Assembly (NCBI RefSeq): GCF_905147045.1
Contig: NC_065901.1
Location: forward strand, 5,890,001-5,954,000
Direction: 5' to 3'
DNA from: Nymphalis io
Lineage: Eukaryota > Arthropoda > Insecta > Lepidoptera > Nymphalidae
DNA: 64,000 nucleotides
Numbering within the stretch: the first letter of the stretch is position 1; the number at the start of each line of letters is the position of its first letter. The translations under genes were made by a program, and so were the position numbers. Shown here one piece after another: positions 1 to 12,325 of this stretch. The notes under the pieces are model-generated. The model was not told where the DNA came from. It made no database searches and saw only the letters and a program-made list of their open reading frames with translations.

Positions 1-1425
1 AAAGAATCAAAAATTTATAAAATAAATTTCAAAGTTTATCAATATATACAAAATATTTTTGGTTTATATTTTTAAATAATTCGCTTAAAAAGAATAATCA
101 CGTTTTATAATTTTGACAAAATGCTTTAAAGTTATTGATGTTAATATAACAAGCGTAGGAAATAAACGTGACCACATTTTATTAAGGCAAGATTATGTTA
201 GGTTTGGGTTTTGAAAAATTATAAGATTTTTAAGTCGATACAAAATGGTCCTGGCGAACAACATGACTGGATCCTTTGACGGTTAAATCGATGTTATTAA
301 TTATTAATGATTCAAGAAATAACTGTGCTAAAGGAAAAATATGTATTATGCATAGAAAAAAAATTAGAATAATTATTTATTTAAATATATATTATATATT
401 TTTTAGAAATTATATTATTTATATATATTAAAAAATATAATTTCTAAAAAAAAAGTTTTTTAATGATGATATGTATTTTTTTTTCTATCGCCGCTCGAAA
501 TGGGTTTTTCCTTAAAATGTGACCAAATTGCAAACACCAGTTCAATGACTATGATAGCTATGTATATATACGTAATTTTATCACAAACACTCTATCAACA
601 GTTTTTTGTAAAAATATCGAAAGCAATAAATCAGTATTATCATTACATATAATACTTTTTTTGTTTGTAATATGCTTCATATTGTTCAATAAGGACTACA
701 AAAAACGCACTTAAACAAAAAATACATTACACAATATCCTTCGAATAGTTTTACACTGTTCTTCCATTTGCATTTCAGAGTGGACAAACGATAAAAAAGA
801 TAGTCAGAGTATTTTTGTATTTTAATCTTGTATATATTTGAAATAAAATCTATTTAATAAAGTATATATATATAAACGACACGAAATATTTAATTTGAAT
901 TCAATTATCAATAATCTAATTATCAAATGTCAATATGCAAAGAGACCTCTCAGGCCTATTAGATTAATTTACATCACGTTAATTCGGTCACTTGTTAAAC
1001 AAACTACAAACAAGCGTAGTCAACTCCTACAACTTTTATGAATGGCACTTCAACTATACCATTCATTCATAGAATAATAGAGTACGCTTGGCGCTGTATT
1101 TAAGAATGGATCTTACATAAAAATTATAAGAGCAACCTTGAAAAATCTAATCAGACTGAATTATAAAACTGGATATGCATTAATCAAAATTCAAAATAAG
1201 AATATACTCAGAACAATATCACACAATTACAATAACAAATGCTAATTAATCATTAAACATTATCAGTAACAGATGATTCGTATTCATTTTCATTTAAGAT
1301 TAGGTATTCAAAGTTTACTAAGTGCACCCTAAATTCACATCTCTAATCGGGGACATCAAAGTGAGGTCATTGTGAGCAACGTATATGATGATGCGCATAC
1401 GCACGAGGACGTAGGATATTTTTCC
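1..1425. other. AT-rich upstream region of the first cuticular gene
   Basis: No coding region is visible. The stretch is mostly low-complexity A+T. A perfect inverted repeat with 18-bp arms lies at 399-416 and 434-451. It presumably contains the distal regulatory DNA of the gene starting near 1456, but no specific site can be supported. Confidence 0.5.
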
Positions 1426-1433
1426 TATAAAAA
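1426..1433 (+). promoter_or_regulatory. TATA box of cuticular protein gene 1
   Basis: TATAAAAA lies about 30 bases upstream of a TCACAGT initiator-like sequence at 1454-1460, which would place transcription start near 1456. The MKL start codon follows at 1495, giving a short 5' UTR of about 40 bases. TATA-driven promoters with short leaders are usual for insect cuticle genes. Confidence 0.65.
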
Positions 1434-1494
1434 TGTGCCGCGACCCCTTGTGGTCACAGTTTCGAGCTGAGCGCGGACTCGGAAGGACATCAAG

Positions 1495-4400
1495 ATGAAG
1501 CTGGTGAGTCCTTGGAGTTTAAATATTCGTGAAGTGAGAAATTAAATGTGTATATTATAGTGTCGAAATTTTACATAAACTTAAATGAATTCCAATTTGC
1601 AACTAGCAGCATTTTAATCTTATAAAGATTTCAGTATAACATTAAGTGAATTAAAATGAATTTACGTAATTTAAAATTTAAAAAGTTAACTTGAATAAAA
1701 AAAAATATTAATACAAAAAACAAGTGATTTGTAAAAAGGAGGCGAACAACGTGAAATCTTAAATTATCTTAATATTTAATTAGTTTTCTTTGAATAATTA
1801 TCAAATATACATATTTATTAAATTAGACAGAGTTACATCTAAACTTCATATAAAATATAACTAACAAAAATTCATGGTACGGTAATAATTATTTTATTTT
1901 GTTCACAGCTTTTTGTAATAACCGCCATTATAGCATTTGCTCTAGCAGATGAATTCGAATGGAATCCACAATCGATCGAGGCAGATCTTTTAGCGTCAGC
2001 ATCGGTTGACTCACAAAAGTTGCAAGAATTTGTTCAGCCAGCTGCTAGTAGATACAGCTATGTCCCACCAACGCCAGCTCCACAAAAACCGTGGGTTCCT
2101 CCAAATAATTACTACCCCGTAAATCCGCCAACTCAGCAAAATACCTATTTCCCAGTTCAAAACGACCCTCCACAGGCTAATTATAACTACCAACCCGAAA
2201 ACACCAACCAATACCAAACTGATACCTCAAGTTCGTGGAATAAACCTATCCCTAATGCTCCTTCAAACTCATGGAACCAAAACAAACCTCAGGATACATG
2301 GAATAATCAACAAAATACTTGGACCAACCAGCAAAATACTAATACTCAAAACACATGGAACAAGCCCCAAAACACAGGTAATCAAAACACATGGACCAAC
2401 CAGCAAAATACTAATACTCAAAACACATGGAACAAGCCCCAAAACACTGGTAACCAAAACACATGGAATAAACCCCAGAATACAGGATCTCAAAACAATT
2501 GGAACACAGGCAATCAGAACAATTGGAGCAACTGGAATCAGAATCCAACCACTGCACCCAGCACCACTACTCCGATATCCGTTATCAAGAACGAACAGAT
2601 TTTAGGCGAAAATGGCAGCTACAAATACGAGTAAGTAATTTAATTATGATAACTAGTTTCAAATGATTTAAAATCTGTCTACCTAAAATTATTATTATGC
2701 TAAATTATTCCATTAGTTTAAGCAAATCAGTGTTAAATTTAAAAAATAGTGCATTTTAACTAAACCATTAAGTAAAAAAAAGCATACATTTTAACTAAAC
2801 AATATTCAATATTTAATAAATATCAAAATCGATATCGTGTTAAATATCCAATAAATCTTAAAGGGATTTAGGTTTATCCCTCAGATTTTTACCTGAACTT
2901 CGTTTCTTCAAGGTTAACCCTCGATGATCATTTTTAACGCTTCTTTAACATGCACATTATCAAGATGGCCTGACCCTCTTTCATGTTAATTTATTGAACG
3001 CACTTCAAATAAAAAAAGTCAATCCAAGTTAAATTATCAGAGGATATGAATGCATCATCCAAATGTTTCCCATTTGAAATAAGAGTCAATGTACTTTACA
3101 TAAAAAATACTTGGCAGTTTTTAGAAAAAAATAAAGTTTAAAAACGTTCTAACTATTAAAAAATAAATACAAAAAGAAATGAGAAAGAGACGATTGAAAG
3201 ATTTCCTATTAGACATTTTCCATTACTAATCAAATTATATTAAGGGTTAAATAAAAATAAACAGAAAAAAATACGTATGTAATACACATATTAAAGAGAT
3301 TTAAACTAATCATATATATGGTTTACATTAGCCTATATTTATATAATATAATCAACTAATTTCCAGAATTCGATTGTTATTTACGAGTAAATGTTCTTAA
3401 TAAGGATAGAATAACGGTATAAAGGTTATTGTAGAATTTAAGTGTAAATAAATAAAAAACCTGTTATTTTATTACCAATAACAGTGATAACTGTTTCGAG
3501 ATATCGGTCCTAAAACTTTGCATAATTAGGAACCTCGGGCGAGAACTTCTAAATTTGTAATCCAACGTTGAATTCTGTTTTAAAAGAAAAATGATATTTC
3601 GCTACTGTATAATTTATAAAACCAATTTCAATCTTTATATACATATTTATTAATTTCTTACAATATATAATAGAATCGATTAGACTTTATTATATACCGA
3701 AAGACTAAAAAAATCGCTAAGAGGACAATCTCGTCACTAAATTTTTTGTACTTGAATTTTTAACTATTTGCATTTATCTTATTTAATATTTCTAATTAAT
3801 TTACGTAAATAATATTTAAATTAGTATTTGATTTTAAAATAAAAACAAAAAATATGGATATTTTTCATTAATTCATAATGTCTAAAAATTACCTGTTAAT
3901 AACAATTATTGATAAATGTTTTGTTTTAGATACGAGATCGCAGACGGCACTCATGTCGCTGAAGAGGGCTACGTTAAAAACCCCAATACCGAACAAGAAA
4001 CCATTGTAAAGAAAGGTTTCTACTCCTACACTGGCGCTGATGGCAAAGTGTATACTGTTACATACTGGGCTGACGACACTGGCTTCCACGCGGCAGGAGA
4101 CCACCTTCCCAAGCCCCCTCCAATTCCCCCAGCGATCCAGGCGTGAGTATTCCAACTTTATAAAAATACTTAAAAAGTTAAAATATTTAAGAATAATGTA
4201 ACATATAAGGTATGTACGCCATGAGTCATATGCAGTCAAAATTTTCAAAAAAACATGCTCCAAGCTAAGAATCGAGTGGTTCAAGTTTATTATCAAATTT
4301 AAAAATAGCAGAAAATTAAATTAAATTTATCAATAATAAATAAGAACGGCTTAGGATGTTGATAAACATATTCTATTTTTATTTATAGGTATCATCTCGA

Positions 4401-4997
4401 TAGAAGTCAGTTGTAACATTATAATTGACGAATCAATCAAATAAAACTCAATAGAAAAAAATATGTAAATAGCTATTAATGATGTTATAACAACAATTCC
4501 GCAATGTAGATAGATATATTTGTTTCTTTTAAAATATATCACATTTGCATTAACATGGGTATAATGACTTCTAAATATTTACATTATTCATGAATGTATG
4601 AAACATCATTTTAAATACATCATTGCTTATATATACGTTATTTTACATAGAAAAATATGTATATTTTATCGTATTACAAAATAAGTATACGATTTTAAGT
4701 TTAATCTCATCGAATCAATGTTTTATTATGCTTAAAGAAATCTTTGTATATTTTAGATCGATCGATCAGAACGCAAAGGAGGAAGCAGCCAAAGCTGAAG
4801 CTGAGAAAAACAAACCCCAACAGCCACAAGGTTATCCTCAGGGACAAGAGCCACCGATGCCAATAGTTCCCCTGCAACCAATGCAACCCATTCAAACTCA
4901 GTACCCTCAGCAAACCTACTACCCTCAACAGCAACAGCAACAAACCTATTACCCCCCACAACAAACATATTACCCTCCTCAGTCTTACGGCAAGTAA
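1495..4997 (+). CDS. RR-type cuticular protein 1 (spliced, 394 aa)
   Basis: Secreted structural protein of the chitin cuticle. Coding exons: 1495-1503, 1909-2630, 3930-4142 and 4757-4997, with GT-AG introns. The last two introns are phase 2, so the parts join to 395 codons including TAA. The N-terminus is a clear signal peptide (MKLLFVITAIIAFALA, then DEFEW). Residues about 60-230 are low complexity, rich in Asn, Gln, Trp, Thr and Pro, with a 24-residue unit repeated at DNA level (2314-2385 and 2386-2457). Exon 3 carries the chitin-binding RR domain; GFYSYTGADGKVYTVTYWAD and the following DTGFHAAGDHLP fit the RR signature exactly (G-x7-D-G-x6-Y-x-A-D-x2-G-F), and the form resembles RR-1. The tail is acidic/Ala-rich, then Pro/Gln/Tyr-rich with QQTYYP repeats. 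AATAAA occurs at 5108 and near 5228. The extended domain binds chitin in this family; the rest of the role is inferred. Confidence 0.93.
2314..2457 (+). repeat. 72-nt in-frame direct repeat in the cuticular gene
   Basis: Two adjacent 72-nt units (2314-2385 and 2386-2457) differ at only a few bases and encode the same 24 residues, rich in N, Q, T and W. Shorter decayed copies (NTWNKPQNTG type) follow to about 2540. The length is a multiple of three, so the reading frame is kept. This is typical of expansion of a low-complexity matrix-protein domain. Confidence 0.85.
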
Positions 4998-5801
4998 GGA
5001 CTTACAATTTAAATGACGTAAAATAATCTATAAATTATCTTATATCAAGAATTAGAAAACGTTTTTATGTGATAGCTACTAAAATTTGACAAGTTACCTC
5101 AACATAAAATAAACATCAGTTATCTTGGTCACGACGTTTTTTGTGAACTTGATAGCTGTAAGTGTTTCTGAGCAGTTTGTGATAAACTCCAGAAACATGT
5201 GTGATATGATGTACTCGTAATTATTTTAAATAAATTTATAGCATTAAAAGTTGTTTTTCTACATACCACATATACTTCGATATAGTTAAGAGCATTTTAC
5301 CTGAAACAAAGAAAAAAATATCAATTTTAACAATAAAAATATTATATAAAAAAAAATATTTGTTGTACTTCATATTCATACCTAAACTTAAAAAAAACTT
5401 TATATGAAGCGATTTTTTTCATCTAAGGTTAAATAAGCAAGCAACATACAAAACCGGTTTTAACGGCCAATGACACGGGACATAACAAAAATTGCCTCAC
5501 TTTTCTTTGATAAAATTCGCTTCGGAATAACCATAAAGAATATGCAATTTATCGAGATATCGACAACATACAAATAAAAGCCAATGATATCATCGTCTTT
5601 AAGTTTATAAAACGAAAGTTAGTGAAACGGAATTTATATTTTATATTATATTACGTTTTACAAATACCGATTTTGTTTCAAAAATACTGTTATCGTATTA
5701 TATATTGTATAATCCCCTTTATACTGTCTTACAAGACAAGAGAAACCTAGAATGCAACTGAGCGATATTTTCACGAATGCTTGGACACAATGTTGCGTGT
5801 G
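4998..5801. other. Intergenic region between the two cuticular genes
   Basis: About 800 bases containing polyadenylation signals for gene 1 (AATAAA at 5108-5113 and near 5228) and the proximal promoter of gene 2. No ORF, repeat family or RNA gene is recognisable. Confidence 0.5.
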
Positions 5802-5808
5802 TATAAAT
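5802..5808 (+). promoter_or_regulatory. TATA box of cuticular protein gene 2
   Basis: TATAAAT is followed about 30 bases later by ACCAGTC (5831-5837), a likely initiator. The MKL start codon at 5908 follows a leader of about 75 bases. The arrangement parallels that of the upstream paralogue. Confidence 0.6.
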
Positions 5809-5907
5809 GTATGCGGAATTCATTTTCATTACCAGTCTATTTTCTATTTGTGTTAAGACTTGACGTTAATTTTATTTTTTGATAAATTGATAACAGCTTC
5901 CAATACA

Positions 5908-8835
5908 ATGAAGCTGGTGAGTGAAAGTGTTACTGTGTTTTGATATTGGATTTATATTTTCAAAATTTGTAAGTGCTGAGTAACATTAAAAATATTGTTT
6001 CAGATATCACTCATTACTTTACTAGCGTCAGTAAACAGTCAAAATATTCAACAAGAACAATATTCATTAACATCTCAGTATCAAACGCCCAGTTCAGCAT
6101 TATTTTCTTCAGATAGTTCTATTTATTTGCCTCCAGAGTCGCACACACCAATCCCTTATTATGCCTTGAATAATGTTCATAAATTACCATTTCAATTTTT
6201 GCCTCCAACTGAAAGAAAGGGGCCATCAATATTCTCAACACCATTTTCTATGGTATTATCATCCACTTCAAAATCTAATTACGTAGACGATGAAAATGAA
6301 AACAATCAAGATGGAACAAATAATCGTCGAATGCTAACATATAAACCTAACTTTAATCACACATCTGCCGTAAAACAAACATTCAATAAGAATGAAGCAA
6401 AGACAAATTCAAGAATGACAAACTTTCAGAAACCATTAGAAAAAGTTGATATAAAACAATCAAACTACGCAAGTGGTACTAAAGGCCCGATACAAAGTTC
6501 AGCTGATCGTAGAATGATTATAACTAGCGAGATTCAAAGAACAGAAACGGGAACCGATCAATATAAAGCTCCTTCTTACCAAAATTCTCAATATATTCAG
6601 GCACCAGGAGTTTTTATTTCGTCAACAGCTGAACCGTCTATACCTATCCTTCGCTTATCTAACGAAATGGACTTAGATGGAAGTTTTAGCTACGAGTAAG
6701 TAAAATGTAATATTCATTTATTCCATTTTAAATTCGTATTTTGGCATATGACCGTCGTAGTGTTGTAATTTCAGAGCCTTAGGTGCCGATCAAACCCATT
6801 ATGTTCAACATAGCCGCATGGAAAACATGGGCACGGACAAAGAAGAACAAGTAGTTGAAGGCTCATATTCTTACGTCGGCGATGACGGACGCACTTACAC
6901 AGTTCACTATGTCGCCGATTCTAATGGATACCGAGCAACTGGTGATCACTTGCCTGTACCGCCACCTGTACCAGAAATCATACAAAGGTAAATAAAGTGC
7001 AATTATCTATTTTAGTAATACTTAAATATGCATAAGTTTAATACCGATTTTGTAATAGGGCTATTCAGTATAACTTGGCTGAAGAAGCAAGAAAACCACC
7101 ACACCTAAAATCAACATGGGAAAATGAAGATAATGAATACGAAAATCGAGAAGAAACTAAGCAAAGATTTTTTAATATTCCTCCACCCCGAAATTTATTT
7201 ACTGGTAAAACTCCCGAAGCTTTTTCATTCGGGTTTTCTCAAGGCACAAACTCACAAAATAATTTAGCCACTGCAGCTAGCTATCAAGTTCCGACAAAAT
7301 CAAGTTTCGAAATAATCATGGATCAGTCTAAGCCAAAACTTAATGTAACACCGATTTCACCACAAATTACATTTTTGGCATCTCAAGGAGCCCATAACCC
7401 TTCACTACAACCTCAGTCTTCTCAAACAAAAACAATGAGTAATGAGAAGTCATCTCTTCCATTATTGATGAATTATGAAGCAGATCTTAAGGAACCTGAA
7501 CAAGATGTGAACAAAGGATTATGGAGATGGCAATATGGAATAAATGCAAATGCAAACCAAGACTCGAATAAAAATTCTATATCACGATCGTCAAGTGAAG
7601 GTGATGACGTAGTTATTAATTTTAGTGATATGACACCGGATCAGTATACGAGAATGATACAGTCACAGGTTCTGGGACGAAACATTGACGAATATAATAA
7701 CATTGAAACGGCTAATGAAAAAGAATCATCGACGCCATATTATCAAAACATTGAAACTTATAGTACTGCAAGTAACAACAAGAAACCACAAACGTATACC
7801 GCGACTGAAAAATATGAAACCTTTGCATCTACTCAAAGTGATGACTTATATTCAAAACAAAATGATAATACAAAATATACAGATACGTATTCTAAAATAA
7901 TAAGCAGAAATAACTTTATCCCACATAATCAAATGGCTACACAATCATATAACGTAGAAGTTACAGAACATGAACCTACACAAATAATATATACATTTAA
8001 CGAAAATGCAACTGAAAATATAAATACAGCGTATAAGATGGAGTTCTTAAATAATCAATATTCTTTGCCTGACAAAATTGCCCAAGAAACTTCATCGATA
8101 AATCCGTTTATTAATACTTTTAACAATATAAAGCAGCCCGATTTAAAACATGAAAAGGATAGTTTTAAGCCGATTGTATATAAAAAAGATAATGAGCTTA
8201 AATACGACACTACAACTACAGAACCTCCTATGGAAGAAATGATTAAGAATAACATATTTTTGAGAAATTTGTTTAAACCTAACAATAATCAAGAGAAACC
8301 TAAACAGAAAATTGATAATATAAACAACCAAGAAAATGCTACTTCAGAACTTAAGCCTGACAAAACACCTAAGTATATTTCATTTCAAGAGAGACCTCAA
8401 AACGAAATTAAATTGATGCAGTCAAAGACTTTAGATATCAGCGATGTTCTCAATTATGTCGCCATGAAAAATCATTTTGAATCGATTAAAACTAAACCCA
8501 AAGGTAAACAAAATACAAATAGTTTTAATCAAAATTCAAACCCTAAAGATACATCCGTACATTTCATACCACTCAAAGAAAATAATATGGATCGCGAGAA
8601 CAATAGACAAGAACAGGAAAGCGATTATAGAGTTTTAAATCACCAACAGCAGCAAGAGCTTCACGGACTAATTAAAAATTACAAAGTGCTCCAACGTCAT
8701 AAAAACATGGGCCAAAAAAGTCAACCTATATCGGAGCCTCAACGACACATTAAAGCGTTTCACACACAAAGCTTACCGCCTTTAGGACGAGCCGGACCCT
8801 CAATGAAAAGTTACTTACCACCAACTTATTTATAA
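5908..8835 (+). CDS. Large RR-type cuticular protein 2 (spliced, 896 aa)
   Basis: Secreted chitin-binding cuticular protein. Coding exons: 5908-5916 (MKL), 6004-6695, 6775-6987 and 7059-8835. Introns are GT-AG; the second and third are phase 2, and the assembled frame is open for 896 codons plus TAA. A signal peptide (MKLISLITLLASVNSQ) is completed across intron 1. Residues about 20-228 are Ser/Asn/Gln/Pro-rich. Exon 3 holds the RR domain; GSYSYVGDDGRTYTVHYVAD plus SNGYRATGDHLP matches the RR signature exactly and is followed by PVPPPVPEIIQ. Exon 4 encodes an unusually long hydrophilic tail (about 590 residues, rich in N, Q, K, S, T and E) with no recognised domain. Most RR proteins are 100-400 residues, so the length is atypical. 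Exon phases and the 213-nt exon 3 equal those of the gene upstream, so a tandem duplication is likely. AATAAA lies at 8907-8912. Confidence 0.92.
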
Positions 8836-10117
8836 ATGACAAATCCACTGTGATTCATTAAAATCAATTGTAAATATTTTTCCAAAATGCATTTATTAAG
8901 ATAAAAAATAAATTATAAAATTAAGTATTTATATTTTTTTAATAAATTAGTTAATAATTTATATTAAATTTGTTTATATTTATAATTTTCCATAGTAAAA
9001 AAATACACTACGAAGAGTTTTAAGTCTTTAAACAGTTGAATCATTAAGATTGTCATTCGAAATATTGCAAAAAATCGACTGTAGACAGGAAGAGGCTGTC
9101 TGACATCACAGAGGAAATGGGGGTTTTGTGAAAAGCCAGCGGAACTTAAATAAAATCTTTAAAACACCCATCATTGTCAACTCGATCCAATTATTTTTCA
9201 TATTAACGCTATCCTTATTATTAAATATACCACACGCTTTTCAAAATGAGATTGGATGTTTTGTGTTTATAAATTTATTCAGAACTCAACCATTACAAAT
9301 GTAAGCAATGATTTTTATTAATAAAATAGAAAGCTAAAAGCCCGTTTGTTTTTAACTATTTTCATTTATTAATTACAGTTGTGTATGTGATTTTATTTGT
9401 ATGAAAAAACATGTATTGTACATGTGTTATATCAAAATACATTCACAATATAATTGATTTGTTCTTGTACATAAACAATAGCTCTATTTCATCTCTTTGG
9501 AACGAAGTTATTTCATTTAAAATACAACTGAAGTGAGAGTTACAGCAAGACTTTCTCGATAAAATCTCGCTGTTTTAATAATTGAAAGCGTGGCTAGTGA
9601 AAGAAGAAAAAGACGCTGCAACCTGTCTTTTAATTAGGCACTTATTCATTTGTGATGCCTTTTGTTTTACACGCTATATTTAATGGTAAGTACATGTTTT
9701 ATCGAATCTTAATAAAATAGTATTTACTTCATACTTTAAGATTTTTTTCTACATAAACACAAATTGAATATTTTTATAAAAATAAATTTATTTACATGCA
9801 ATTTTAAATGTAAATTTAATCAATTAAGTGTATTATTATTCTATATTATTATTATCATATATAAGTTGATTATTTATAAAAAAATTTTAAGCCTTATAAA
9901 AACTACTAATTTGATTAGTGGATATGCAATTTTAATAATTTATACTTTTCAGATATGAATTACACAAGATTAAATTAAATTATCAAGTAAAGACTGCGTT
10001 TACTTGATAATTTAAAAAAATTACCGTTCGTGCTATTTTCAAGCAAAAGCTCAGCTATATTATACCAGACAAACAAAGGATTTGTAGATTTCTAAACAGT
10101 CCTAAAACGCGGGCAAT
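8836..10117. other. Gene-free AT-rich region 3' of the cuticular genes
   Basis: Contains the polyadenylation signal of cuticular gene 2 near its start and a strong 17-bp-arm inverted repeat near its end (9975-10015). The ORFs present are short and low complexity. No host gene is recognisable. Confidence 0.5.
9975..10015. repeat. Perfect 17-bp inverted repeat, 7-nt loop
   Basis: Arms TTAAATTATCAAGTAAA (9975-9991) and TTTACTTGATAATTTAA (9999-10015) are exact reverse complements around the loop GACTGCG. No tract of T follows that would suggest a Pol III terminator. The function is unknown; it may be a remnant of a foldback element or a cruciform-forming site. Confidence 0.8.
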
Positions 10118-10125
10118 GTCTAGAA

Positions 10126-10600
10126 CAGTGATTTTCAACTTTTTTTGTTGCGGCACACTTTTAACGATTACAAAATTTGACACCATACAAAGAATAATTT
10201 AAGTTTAAAAATTATTTACTTACACATACACACTACACACTATTGAAGGGTGAGTGAGCCAGTGTAATTACAGGCACAAGGGACATATTAGTTCCCAAGG
10301 TTGGTGGCGCATTGGTGATGTAAGCGATGGTTAACATTTTTTACAATGCCAATGTCTAAGGGCGATGGTGACCACTTACCATCAGGTGACCCATATGCTC
10401 GTCCGCCTTCCTATTCTATAAAAAAAACACACTGCCTAAAATAGATTACGAACCCAATCAAATTTTATGGATTTAAATATCTATTCCTGTTAAAAGGTTT
10501 TTTAATCATATTATTTAATAATATTAACATGTCTAAAATTTGGCGGCACACTTTTGGAATTTCGCGGCACACAAAAGGGAACAATGGTTGAGATTCACTG
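10126..10600. mobile_element. hAT-type MITE with 8-bp target duplication
   Basis: Imperfect terminal inverted repeats begin CAGTGATTTTCAAC on the left and CAGTGAATCTCAAC on the right (reverse complement). The flanks carry an identical 8-bp duplication GTCTAGAA (10118-10125 and 10601-10608), the target length of hAT transposons. Subterminal GCGGCACAC motifs occur near both ends. There is no transposase ORF, so the element is non-autonomous. A poly(A)-tailed SINE fragment is inserted inside, so the MITE is the older of the two. Confidence 0.88.
10244..10428 (+). mobile_element. SINE family A, 5'-truncated, nested in the hAT MITE
   Basis: Matches the 3' part of the family copies at 31855-32152 and 24546-24840. 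It starts at the GGGTGAGTGAGCCAG segment and ends CCTATTCTATAAAAAAAA. A short CACACT lies at both ends and could be a target duplication, but this is weak. Truncation at the 5' side is usual for target-primed reverse transcription. Confidence 0.85.
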
Positions 10601-10878
10601 GTCTAGAAGACTAGTCATCACATGCATTTCAATTTAAACTAAAAAAAATCCACTAAACTAATTTCTAAATTCCTCAATAACCAGTGAAGGTAAGAACCGT
10701 CAGAACATTATACAAGAACCTTGAATTTACGAAAAAGAAAAAAAAATGACGTGCGGTAAGTTGTATTGCAATTAACACGGAACGAATACATCGCTTCGTT
10801 CTATAAAAAGAGTATATTATATTTTTTATTATAATGTAATGTGACAGCCTATAAATATGCCACTGTTTGGACACATAG

Positions 10879-10990
10879 ATGCTTCCTAATGATGTTTTCC
10901 TTCAACACCGAGCTCGAGATGAATTATAAAAACAAATAAAAACACATGAAAATTCGGTGCCAACAATATTTGCCCAGATTTAAATCCACA
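10879..10990 (-). mobile_element. SINE family B (Metulj-like) fragment
   Basis: Decayed piece, on the - strand, matching the first half of the full copy at 15261-15573: the ATGATGTTTTCCTTCA and GAGATGAATTATAAA stretches are kept. No target duplication is visible. Confidence 0.65.
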
Positions 10991-11504
10991 ATATTTGATT
11001 AAGATTCTTGCGTACTAGTATCTAGACCATATTTTTTATAATTTAATATTAAAAAAAAGGGGGAAAACCATTATTTAAAAGTACGAAGGTGGTCCCACCT
11101 AGCTTATAATTATAAAACTTCAGAATGATAAGCTCAATGATATACAAAATCCAACAAGAACGATTAACTAAATGTTTAAATAAAACAAAAAGCAATACAT
11201 TAAAGTAACATCTCCATAGAACAAAAAGATGACGTCAAAAAATTACTCGTGCAAAAACTTTTGACAGATCTAATTAAGTTCGATTTAAATAAATATTAAC
11301 TCTATTTCATAGGTAAATACAGTAGAGTATCGTTTGAATATAAATTCTAAAAATGAAAATCAAACATGCCTATAGTTGAAGTAGCAGATTAACAATAAAT
11401 TAGTTATTAGACTCAATAAAAAAACTAACCACTTAATAATTTTATATGCGTATCTATATAGATACATATGAATAAACTTGAAGTGTCTGTGATTTCAAAA
11501 TAAC

Positions 11505-11725
11505 TGTCCCTTTTAGAGTTATGTATGGCTATTTGCGATTTAGTTGGTATATCTTTCACGGTAACTCCTCGTTAAGACGGAAATGGTACCGCTGGTTTTT
11601 TAGTAGGTATTCCGATGTTCGGGGCGAGGTTCTTGGACACCGGCGAGCCGCACATACACCCCCACTGTTCCCGTGGGGGAAATGCGTAACGCGTTTCTCC
11701 AGCGTTAAAAAAAAGCTTATTTGCG
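11505..11725 (+). repeat. Dispersed repeat of unknown class, copy 1
   Basis: A GC-richer patch ending GTGGGGGAAATGCGTAACGC followed by GTTTCTCCAGCG. A related but shorter patch occurs at 23862-23952 with GTGGGGGAAAATCGTAAATG then CGTTTTTCAAGCG. A CTGTCTGTCTGT tract lies close to each, after this copy and before the other. The shared block shows it is a repeat. The class cannot be judged from two degenerate copies. Confidence 0.5.
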
Positions 11726-12325
11726 ATTGTCTAAAACCGAAACAATATATATTTTTTTAATTTTTCACTGTCTGTCTGTCTGTTTGTCCAACAATAATGC
11801 AATAATCTTTAAAACCGCTCAAAATTACAAATTGAAATAACTGAATTATTATAAGAAGTATTTTTAAGGTTCCGTTTAGTCTTTATTTAATCAAAATCAT
11901 TATCTTGCAAAAATTATAAATACATAAGTATTTTTGTTGTAATGTCATTTTAATTTAAAAACTCTAATTTTTGGCATTGTAAGCACCCATTAAGGAATGA
12001 TTTCTAGAAATTCCTATTCACTATTTAGGTTTCTTGATTGAAGTAATAAACATGAATTTCAAAGTTTTTAAAAACCCAGCGTCTATAATCCCAGTGGTGG
12101 CAATTTTTTAACTTTTGTTTTGAAGAGTTTATAAACATAAACGTTTTTATGTACATATTTGCTTAATAAACTTCAAATACATACTTCTGGATGCAAATAA
12201 CGAAATGCAAAATAAACAATATTAATATATACTAGACAAGTGCAAGTAATATTTCTTTTAATACAAACTTTCCTATGGTAGTAAAGTTTGTATAAAGAAA
12301 ACGTATTCTATTATTGTAATTATCT

